43,621 nucleotides of DNA from Lachnospiraceae bacterium (GTDB taxonomy: Bacteria > Bacillota > Clostridia > Lachnospirales > Lachnospiraceae), in the NCBI GenBank assembly GCA_016285265.1, contig JAEEQL010000008.1, positions 1 to 43,621 on the forward strand. Reading direction: 5' to 3'. A program made the translations under genes and the position numbers. Positions within the stretch are counted from its first letter, which is position 1, and every line of letters starts with the position of its first letter. Below are positions 30,274 through 37,768 of this stretch, one piece after another. Below the pieces are notes generated by a model that did not search any database, was not told where the DNA came from, and was given only the letters and a program-made list of their open reading frames with translations.

Positions 30274-33234
30274 TTACATTTCTCCGTATACAGGTAAGCC
30301 GAACTCGCGTCTCTTTCTGTCTATCTCGTCATCGATGAGTATCGAATAATCGATGATCGTCTCACGGGCATCCGTCTTCTCGTTGATAACCTTTCTGCAG
30401 GCATTTGCGATATGGCGTCCGGTGTAGTATCCGCCGGGAACCTCTCTGATACCTACGGTCGAATCCCACTGTTCGTTGAGAACCTGGATATCATTATAGC
30501 TCCATGAGAGCTGTGAGAATGCGTCGCGGTTTGCGGTGGCATATCTTGCGGATGATCCGAGGAGTGCCTCGATCTCACGTCCGAATCTTACCTGGGTCTC
30601 AGGTGTAGCCCACCACTTCATGAACTCCCAGGAGTTCTGCTTTACGATCTCGTCATCGGTGGCGATCATCATGGTCGCGTTACCGGTGATGAAGTCGGAC
30701 CTGTCGATATAGACATTGCCGTTCTCATCCACTCTTTCGGTTCCGGGAACGAGAGTAAAGTCCCAAAGCCCCTTTATCTCGGGTGCGGATACCATCAGTG
30801 TGTTGTACTGAGAGTAGTTGCAGATTCCGATAGGCATCTCGCCCGAACGGAAACGGCTTACGAAGTCATATATTACGGGAAGACCATAGTCGTTAAAGTA
30901 TCTGGTGTAATCATCGAATGCCTTGACGCCGGCCTCGGTATCTACGGTAGTCTTGTTTCCGACATCGTTGTACATGTCACCGCCGTACTGGAACAGGAGC
31001 GTGAAGTACAGTGAAAGATCGGGAACGTTGGATGCAACTGCGGTTGATGCCGTTGCGGTGGTGCTGGAACCTGCTGCTGTAGGAATACCTACGGAGAGGT
31101 TGTTACCCTGGATGGTGGGAAGCATCTCGATGAGTTCCTTCCAGGTGTTGGGCGGCTCAAGTCCGAGCTCGTCAAGTACGTCCTTACGGTAGAACATAAC
31201 GCAGAACTGCTGCTGCTCGGGAACCGCATAAATATGATCGTCCAGTCTGTACTGCTCGTAAGAGCTTGCGGAATAGTGACTGAGCACATCTTCCCATCCT
31301 TCAAACTGGGTAATGTCTTCGGATGCATGTCTGAGTGCATAGTTGACAGGCTGATCTGCACCGACGGAAAGAACGACATCGGGACCTCTTCCTGCAAGAA
31401 CCGCATTCAGGAGTGCGTTGGGATCGACGATCTCCACATTGACCTTGATTCCGGTCTCGGGAGTGAAGGTATCATCTATCATCGTCTTAAGGATGGTACC
31501 CTGGTCACGTCCGGTGGTAACCCATACCTTAATGGTATCTTCGCGGCTTGCTCCTTCATAAACGTTACCTACGGAATTGTAGTCGACTATGAATGAGGAA
31601 ACAAAGCTCTTGACCTCATGTACCGCCTTATTCCAGAAGTGAGTCTTATCGGCGGGAGGATTGGTTCCCGTTCCGGTGATGACGATGTAGTCAATATCCA
31701 TCTTGGTATCGCTGAGGTTGAGCATTGCGGTACCGAGAGCGGTGATATTATCCTTAAATGTAATGAACTCGTGAGTGATCTTGCCGGGCTTCTCGCAGAA
31801 ACGCTCGAGCTGCTGTGCAACGGTCTGGGCTGCTGCGATATTGGTCGCCTTCTGGCCGGTAAGCTCTACGTATTCATCAACGATCCTGTAGAGTCTTCTG
31901 TACTCGAGTTCCATCGCATCCATGATCTCGGGATAGTTGTCCTGGATACGGTAGTCTCTGTACTGGTCGGGATTTGCACCGGTAAATACAAGAATCCTTC
32001 TGTAGATCTGGTTGAGTCTGTAGGTTGAATCCTCGAGCTCCTCAATGATGGGGCCGACACTTCCGAGAACCGACTCTATTCTTAATGTATGTGTTCCTTT
32101 TGTAAGCCAGACCTTGCAGGGATTGCCATCGGCATCAGCCAGACTTATGATCTCCCAGTCATTGTCATAAGGGAAGGCTACGGCTTCGGCATCCTCAAAA
32201 GGAATCTCGCCGTCAATATATACCGCTCTGGAGGTGATCTGTCCTCTTGCGTAATTCTGACGCCCCTTGATGTCTATATTATAGTAGCCGTCCTGTTCGA
32301 TAACAAAATCCCACTCGATCCACTGTCCCGCAGCTCTCCAGGATTCACCGCCGGTATAGTTGAGAACGGTGCTGGTAACGCTGTAAGGCTGAGTGGTAGG
32401 TGATGCTCTGTCATACTTTGCGTAAAGAGATGACTCACTGCGGCGTACGGAATCCTCACCCTGGATGATCTGGATGTAATCTGCTGCCGCACCGGTATCG
32501 GCGGGAGATGCCGCGATATAGTCCTGATATGATACGGATTCTTTGACCGGCTCAAGAGAAAGAGCCTTGATGACCATGGGCTCGCTCTCAGCTCCGAGGC
32601 CGATAGTCTGTGAACCCTTGTCAAAATAGAAAGTGTAGGGATGCTGAACATAACCCATATCATCCCTGAAATATGAAGACTGCCAGTCGAATATCTCGAC
32701 CTGTGCAGGTCTGATCTCATTGCCCTGGTTATCGGTTCTTACCTCACCGCCGTCAGTCCAGATACGTGAGAAGATAAGTGTGCTCGCATCAGCGAAAGGA
32801 AGCTCTCCGTTGATGTAAACAGCTCTCTCGGCCTGAACGCCTCTTGACTCGGGAATAAGGTAATCCATCTTGACGTAATAGTATCCCGATTCGGGTACGT
32901 CAACAGGCCAAGATACCACCGATTCGGTCTCGGTATAAAGAGCCTTGGCCTCATCGTAGTAATCGGTAACCACCTCTGCCTCTCCGTTTTCGACGGTGTA
33001 ATTGAATATATCGATGTCTACCGTCTTATCGGGGCATGCAGCTCCCTCATGTTCGAGCAGGTAACCGGTATAGGTCCCGGTCCTCTCGAGTCCCACTACA
33101 TCAGTAGTAAGATCGTATCCCGCGTACTTCTCATGAAATGTTTCCTTACCGCGAAGGTTAAGAAGAACGCAAATGCCTGCGAATGCTCCGCAGAAAACAA
33201 CTGTGCCTATAAGCTTTTTTGTTCCGTTTCTCAT
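30274..33234 (-). CDS. Giant membrane-anchored solute-binding protein with two extra carbohydrate-binding-like modules
   Basis: This 986-residue protein is about twice the usual size for an ABC binding protein. An N-terminal helix (LIGTVVFCGAFAGICVLLNL) without a lipobox anchors it. Two similar beta-sandwich modules follow (about 75-245 and 270-400). Each has a PxxGYYxVxxxY- or QDGYYNIDI-type strand, then RAVYINGELPFADA and RAVYIDGEIPFEDA respectively, and end in a YxxxKGxxTxxxxxE strand like CBM6/CBM35 domains. A helical segment (about 420-540) links to the type 1 solute-binding domain (about 580-960): KVWVTTGRDQGTILKTMIDDTFTPETGIKVNVE, GRGPDVVLSVG, IYAVPEQQQFCVMFYRKDVL. It is first in the locus. 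No Shine-Dalgarno sequence is seen before the ATG. Confidence 0.9.
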   Translation of the reverse strand: MRNGTKKLIGTVVFCGAFAGICVLLNLRGKETFHEKYAGYDLTTDVVGLERTGTYTGYLLEHEGAACPDKTVDIDIFNYTVENGEAEVVTDYYDEAKALYTETESVVSWPVDVPESGYYYVKMDYLIPESRGVQAERAVYINGELPFADASTLIFSRIWTDGGEVRTDNQGNEIRPAQVEIFDWQSSYFRDDMGYVQHPYTFYFDKGSQTIGLGAESEPMVIKALSLEPVKESVSYQDYIAASPADTGAAADYIQIIQGEDSVRRSESSLYAKYDRASPTTQPYSVTSTVLNYTGGESWRAAGQWIEWDFVIEQDGYYNIDIKGRQNYARGQITSRAVYIDGEIPFEDAEAVAFPYDNDWEIISLADADGNPCKVWLTKGTHTLRIESVLGSVGPIIEELEDSTYRLNQIYRRILVFTGANPDQYRDYRIQDNYPEIMDAMELEYRRLYRIVDEYVELTGQKATNIAAAQTVAQQLERFCEKPGKITHEFITFKDNITALGTAMLNLSDTKMDIDYIVITGTGTNPPADKTHFWNKAVHEVKSFVSSFIVDYNSVGNVYEGASREDTIKVWVTTGRDQGTILKTMIDDTFTPETGIKVNVEIVDPNALLNAVLAGRGPDVVLSVGADQPVNYALRHASEDITQFEGWEDVLSHYSASSYEQYRLDDHIYAVPEQQQFCVMFYRKDVLDELGLEPPNTWKELIEMLPTIQGNNLSVGIPTAAGSSTTATASTAVASNVPDLSLYFTLLFQYGGDMYNDVGNKTTVDTEAGVKAFDDYTRYFNDYGLPVIYDFVSRFRSGEMPIGICNYSQYNTLMVSAPEIKGLWDFTLVPGTERVDENGNVYIDRSDFITGNATMMIATDDEIVKQNSWEFMKWWATPETQVRFGREIEALLGSSARYATANRDAFSQLSWSYNDIQVLNEQWDSTVGIREVPGGYYTGRHIANACRKVINEKTDARETIIDYSILIDDEIDRKRREFGLPVYGEM

Positions 33235-33295
33235 AGTGTTAATTATATTTACGATAGGTTAAACAATCCAATTAATTTTTGCTTTTTCGGTATTA

Positions 33296-33325
33296 ATTTT
33301 ATGCAAAAAATCGATAGAAAGTCAA
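33296..33325 (-). promoter_or_regulatory. Promoter of the double-importer locus
   Basis: On the minus strand a TTGACT -35 (33320-33325) and TAAAAT -10 (33296-33301) have an 18-base spacer. Initiation near 33289 would give a leader of about 55 bases, very AT-rich and without a clear ribosome site before the ATG at 33234. Confidence 0.7.
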
Positions 33326-33383
33326 TTGTCTGTGGAATTATTTGTGCATATTCAACAGTTTTAATAGGTTTTAATGTAAACTC

Positions 33384-34286
33384 CTAAGGCTTTTTTAGCT
33401 TTATTTGACCATCTTCGTATGAAACGACCAGTCTGCCGGTCTGTCCGCCCAGTTTTTCGACTACATCCGCAGGCAGCTGCAGGCGTCCCGCCTTGTCCAC
33501 GACTACGTACTCTTCCTGGGTTTCCTCGTTCCTCCAGTCAACTCCCGACTCTTTAAGCCTGTCGGCAAAGCTTTCCTTGAGTATCCTCTCGGAACTGATA
33601 CGGCCGTCCCTTATCGCCACAACCCTTCGCACCTTCCTCGAAAGCGCCAGGTCATGCGTTACGACAAGTATCGTCTGTCCCGCTTCATTGAGCTTCGTGA
33701 ATATCTCAAAGATCTGGTCGCCCGTCTTCTCGTCGACCGAACCCGTGGGTTCGTCCGCAAGAAGGAGTCCCGGTGAATTCGCAAGCGCTATGGCTATCGC
33801 TATTCTCTGCTGCTCTCCTCCGGAAAGCGTCTGCAGCTTGGAGTTACGGTGGTCAGCCATTCCGACGGCTTCGAGAAGCTCTTCGGCCCGCTGCTTCTTT
33901 TTCTTCTGACCGCTGAACCTCATCGGTATGCAGATATTGTCTATGGCGGTCAGGTAAGGGAAAAGGTTCCTTGCGTTGTTCTGCCAGACGAATCCGACCG
34001 TCTCACGCTTGTACCTGACCCTTTCGCTCTCTGTCATACGGAAGAGATTCCTTCCTCCGACGAAGAGCTTTCCCGCACTGGGGATGTCGAGTCCGCCGAT
34101 CATATTCAGGAATGTCGATTTACCCGAACCGGAATTACCGATCAGCGCGGTGAACTCGCCCTTTTCAACCTTCAGATCCAGGCCTGACAGCGCGAGCACC
34201 TCGGTTTCCTTGGTCTTGTAGATCTTGACCAGGCCTTCCGCATCTATCATATATTCGGGAGTTTTAACTTCATCAGCCATCTTCAC
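33384..34286 (-). CDS. MacB/LolD-type ABC ATPase with C-terminal AbrB-like hairpin
   Basis: The protein has 300 residues. The ATPase domain (about 12-235) has GNSGSGKST (Walker A), LSGGEQQRIAIA (signature), LLLADEPTGSVD (Walker B/D-loop) and VVTHDLALS (H-loop), typical of exporters that work with FtsX-type permeases. A linker leads to residues about 250-300: YVVVDKAGRLQLPADVVEKLG, the swapped-hairpin AbrB/SpoVT/MazE pattern, ending in SYEDGQIKLKK. Such a tail is unusual on an ATPase and could dimerise the protein or link export to regulation. It overlaps the preceding ATPase gene by 14 bases. It is last in the five-gene export operon, and no terminator follows. Confidence 0.88.
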   Translation of the reverse strand: MKMADEVKTPEYMIDAEGLVKIYKTKETEVLALSGLDLKVEKGEFTALIGNSGSGKSTFLNMIGGLDIPSAGKLFVGGRNLFRMTESERVRYKRETVGFVWQNNARNLFPYLTAIDNICIPMRFSGQKKKKQRAEELLEAVGMADHRNSKLQTLSGGEQQRIAIAIALANSPGLLLADEPTGSVDEKTGDQIFEIFTKLNEAGQTILVVTHDLALSRKVRRVVAIRDGRISSERILKESFADRLKESGVDWRNEETQEEYVVVDKAGRLQLPADVVEKLGGQTGRLVVSYEDGQIKLKKP

Positions 34287-34959
34287 CGCTCCCTTCTATA
34301 CGTCCGTTCTTAAGCTCTATCAGCTGGTCGCCCGCTCCCATGAGACCTACATCGTGGGTCGTCATGATGATGGTGACATGTTCTTCTTCGGATATCTGCT
34401 TGAACAGCCTCGTCACTTCGGTAGCCATTCCGGAGTCAAGCTCCGCCGTAGGCTCGTCTGCAAGGATTATCCTCGGGTGATGTGCGATCGCCCTTGCTAT
34501 CGCAACTCTCTGCTGCTCACCTCCGGACATTTCCTGCGGCATATGTGTCATTCTGTTCGAAAGACCGACGATGGAAAGAACCTCCGCCGCTCTTTTATCC
34601 ATGTCTTCCTTGACACCCGCCATACGCATCGCAAATTCCACATTCTGTATGGCATTCATCGAAGGGATAAGGCTTACGGACTGGAATACGAATCCCATCT
34701 GCCTTCTTCTCATATTCTCCCTTGCGAGAGCGTTCATCGAATGAGAACTGTTTCCGTCGATCAGGATCTGACCCGATGTGGGATCGTCAAGCGCTCCGAT
34801 TATGTTGAGAAGAGTCGTCTTGCCGGATCCGGATTTTCCTCTCAGGATGCACATGGTATCGGGCTGTATGGTACATGTGATACCCTTGAGCACCGAAACC
34901 TTTCCGCCGGGAGTCTGGAAATCTCTTGTGACGTTTTTGACTTCAATAAGCGATCCCAT
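34273..34959 (-). CDS. MacB/LolD-type ABC ATPase (second of pair)
   Basis: This 228-residue ATPase has GKSGSGKTTLLNIIGALDDPTSG (Walker A and following), the family-typical MGFVFQSVSLIPSMNAIQNVEFAMRM, MSGGEQQRVAIARAIAHHP (signature), IILADEPTAELD (Walker B) and IMTTHDVGLM (H-loop). The length is that of LolD/MacB-NBD proteins. It sits between the FtsX-type permease (one-base gap) and the AbrB-tailed ATPase. The two ATPases are clearly different proteins, so they may form an asymmetric pair on the single large permease, as in heterodimeric exporters. Confidence 0.93.
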   Translation of the reverse strand: MGSLIEVKNVTRDFQTPGGKVSVLKGITCTIQPDTMCILRGKSGSGKTTLLNIIGALDDPTSGQILIDGNSSHSMNALARENMRRRQMGFVFQSVSLIPSMNAIQNVEFAMRMAGVKEDMDKRAAEVLSIVGLSNRMTHMPQEMSGGEQQRVAIARAIAHHPRIILADEPTAELDSGMATEVTRLFKQISEEEHVTIIMTTHDVGLMGAGDQLIELKNGRIEGSGEDG

Positions 34960-34960
34960 A

Positions 34961-37768
34961 TCACTCCTCCCCCAGTTTCAGCGCCTTGATCATATTCTGC
35001 TTTCTTATGATCAGTGCAAGCACCAGTATGCTGACTACGAGCATCAGTCCTATGGACACAAACAGCTTGGTCATGTCGGAACTCTCTCTTATCATCACAA
35101 GAGGAAGTATCTGCGCCGATGATGAATATGCCGTCTGCAGCATGGGAACATAAAGCGTGTAAGCTATAAATCCCGCAAGAGCACCGGCGGCAACGGAATA
35201 CAGTCCGCATATCGCCTGCTCTATAGAGAGCATCTTCAGCATCTCGAAGGAATGAAGTCCCATAGCCCTGAGGACACCGAGCATCATTTCCCTCGCCTTT
35301 ATCGAAAGAACCCAGTAGATCAGATATCCGGCCGCACACAGTATGAGCATTACGATAAAGCTCATCGTAAGGATTCCGTTCATTCCCTGGAGCAGCGGAT
35401 CTTCAACGGTCTTCTCGAGATCCTTGGTCCTGTCGGAAAAGTAAGTAAGAGTCGTACCGGACTCATCAAGCCAGTTGTAGAAAAATGACGTATCGCCGCT
35501 TTCGGGAGCTCCCACCCAGATATAGTAGGGCTGAAGTCCGAACTTCTTTCTGATGAAGGAATAGTTGGCAACGATCATATAATTCTCGGTCTGAGTGATG
35601 TCGCCGGATGCATTCAGCTCCCTGGAAACAGGTCTGTAACCGGGCCAGTATTCGAAGAATCCGACAACCACGGCATCGGCACCGGAAGAATTCCTGTCGT
35701 AGAAGGAGATCTTATCGCCGATCTTGATTCCCTTCACATCCCTGTAATTTGCGGAAAGAAGTACGCCCGTAGGAGCGATCGCAAGGTCATTCAGGAGCTG
35801 TCTGTACGGAGCGTTCAGTAGCGACGAATCCACGCCGGTGATGGTTCCGAATTCCTTGGTATGGATACCCATGATGGCGACGGTTTCCCTGGCACCGGAG
35901 CTTCCCTTGGTATATCCGTCTTCGAAATAGACTCTTGTATATCCTCCGCTTTCCTTGGCAAATACGGCATACTCCGAATAATCGGGTTCATAATATGTCA
36001 GTTCAACCGTGGGATCGAACTGCTTGGTCGCGCTGTTATCAAGCCATACTTCCTTGAACCTGATATCCGTTCCGTCGATATAGGAAGTGTTGGCAAGTGA
36101 GTTTTCAAGTATGGTTCTCGCGGAGACCGCATCGAACATTCCGAGTGCGACGGTGAGGATAACGAAGAGCGAGATGTACTGCTGTGCCCTCGCGCTCCTT
36201 ATGCTCTCAAGCATTGCCGCATACGATGCGGGTGAGAAACGCTTTTTTCCCAAGAAGAAAATGAACTTTATCAGAAGCGGTCTTAAGCGGATCAGAAGCA
36301 TTCCGGCACCGAGTATGAAAAGCGATGACGAGAAATACAGAAGCGGATCGAGTGCCTCACCCTTTAATGCGCTTTCGAGAAGATCGTCGGTATGGTGTGA
36401 GAAATTGTAGTATCCGTAGAGTGAAACAAGAAGGAAAAGTCCGTCGAGATAAAACTTCTCCCAGAGGGGCTTTTTGTTCCTGGCTCCTCCCCTCTTGGCT
36501 CCGACTATGGATAATCTGGATGCGGGGATGGAAGGAACGGTCATGATAATGATACAAACGGCTGCGGATACAAGCGTATAGATAAACGCTTCACCGGTAA
36601 ATACGATATTGAGTTCACGTCTTATTCCGAACTCAAGGAAGGAGCTCGCGCTTCCGAGTCCCCTGCACGCAAGCATTCCGAGCGGTACTCCGATGCATGC
36701 CGAGGCGGCTGCTATCAGGAAGCTCTGAAGCAGATAAAGAAGGAAGATCTGGCCGGAAGACGCGCCTCTGCTCTTATACATGGAGATCTCATTTTCTTCC
36801 ATTGAATAAAGCTGTCCGGAGATCATCAGTATGAATGCCGCAAGAAGAAGGAGAAGAGGTATCTCGAGCAGAAGAAGGGATACGGAGATCCTGCGCCTCA
36901 TGCTCTCATGCTTTTCAAGCACCTCCTTATAATCGGGAACGGAAGTGAGGCCGCCCCATGAACCGTTCAGATATTTTTCCGTGGATTCAAGTACCAGAGC
37001 CGCCTGTGAAGCATCAAGCGTCTCGTAATCAAACTGATCGTAGATGTTACAGTTTATTGAAAATTTGGATCTGTCGGGGTTATGGATGAAGTAATCCATA
37101 AAAAGATCCGATCTGACAAAAAGAGCATTGGAAAAGAATCTGGTCTCCTTCTGCCAGTAGACATCCGAAGGATCCTCGGCGTCAAAGACTCCGACTACTT
37201 TAAGCCTGATCGAATCCGTACCCCTGGGTGCGATATTGGAAAAAGAGAACACATCCCCGATGATCATACCCGATGCAAGGAATGTCTGTTCGCTGACTAT
37301 GACATCCATGGTGCCGTCGGAAGGATCCTCATCCTCCCAGAGTCTTCCGTCTATCAGTTTGATGTGGTCTTCAAGTTCCGAAAGAGAAGCCACCTTGAGG
37401 GAAAACTCGGCATCGTCCCCTCTGGACAGCTCAGGTGTGCAGGCCGAGCCCAGAGTCGAATAATAGCAGATGGTCCTGTACTCGGGAATTCCGATAGCGG
37501 AATATGCCGAAAGTGCGCCTGACAGGTTCTTGTCGAAAGCATCCATATTGGCGCTCTTACCGACCTGGAATGAAAAGTTCATCTGCATGGGCCACCTGCC
37601 CGTGCCGGTTATATACTCTTCGAGCTGGTCTTCAAGCATACGGTCGAGAACCGCCGTCCTGTAAATGGGGAAGCTCACCGCGGACGCAAAAAGCAGCACG
37701 GCTCCGAGAAGGAGACATGCAAACATCCATTTTTTATTCCTGATCTTCTGAAGTTCTAGGAAAAGCAT
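34961..37768 (-). CDS. Large FtsX-type ABC exporter permease
   Basis: This 935-residue protein has an N-terminal helix (WMFACLLLGAVLLFASAVSFPIY), a large extracellular region (about 30-290), three helices (SLLLLEIPLLLLLAAFILMIS, IFLLYLLQSFLIAAASACIGVPLGM, FIYTLVSAAVCIIIMTVP), two more in the middle (GLFLLVSLYGYYNF and LFILGAGMLLIRL), then QYISLFVILTVALGMFDAVSAR, a second extracellular region (about 560-800) and three last helices. This is the duplicated FtsX/MacB layout with roughly ten helices. A one-base overlap with the tandem adaptor gene indicates coupling. It probably uses mechanotransmission, moving substrates from the membrane outward; the cargo is unknown. Confidence 0.92.
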   Translation of the reverse strand: MLFLELQKIRNKKWMFACLLLGAVLLFASAVSFPIYRTAVLDRMLEDQLEEYITGTGRWPMQMNFSFQVGKSANMDAFDKNLSGALSAYSAIGIPEYRTICYYSTLGSACTPELSRGDDAEFSLKVASLSELEDHIKLIDGRLWEDEDPSDGTMDVIVSEQTFLASGMIIGDVFSFSNIAPRGTDSIRLKVVGVFDAEDPSDVYWQKETRFFSNALFVRSDLFMDYFIHNPDRSKFSINCNIYDQFDYETLDASQAALVLESTEKYLNGSWGGLTSVPDYKEVLEKHESMRRRISVSLLLLEIPLLLLLAAFILMISGQLYSMEENEISMYKSRGASSGQIFLLYLLQSFLIAAASACIGVPLGMLACRGLGSASSFLEFGIRRELNIVFTGEAFIYTLVSAAVCIIIMTVPSIPASRLSIVGAKRGGARNKKPLWEKFYLDGLFLLVSLYGYYNFSHHTDDLLESALKGEALDPLLYFSSSLFILGAGMLLIRLRPLLIKFIFFLGKKRFSPASYAAMLESIRSARAQQYISLFVILTVALGMFDAVSARTILENSLANTSYIDGTDIRFKEVWLDNSATKQFDPTVELTYYEPDYSEYAVFAKESGGYTRVYFEDGYTKGSSGARETVAIMGIHTKEFGTITGVDSSLLNAPYRQLLNDLAIAPTGVLLSANYRDVKGIKIGDKISFYDRNSSGADAVVVGFFEYWPGYRPVSRELNASGDITQTENYMIVANYSFIRKKFGLQPYYIWVGAPESGDTSFFYNWLDESGTTLTYFSDRTKDLEKTVEDPLLQGMNGILTMSFIVMLILCAAGYLIYWVLSIKAREMMLGVLRAMGLHSFEMLKMLSIEQAICGLYSVAAGALAGFIAYTLYVPMLQTAYSSSAQILPLVMIRESSDMTKLFVSIGLMLVVSILVLALIIRKQNMIKALKLGEE

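Noticed and set aside
33326-33384. Terminator between the export and import operons
   Set aside because: No hairpin with a T-run could be drawn; the stretch is simply AT-rich.
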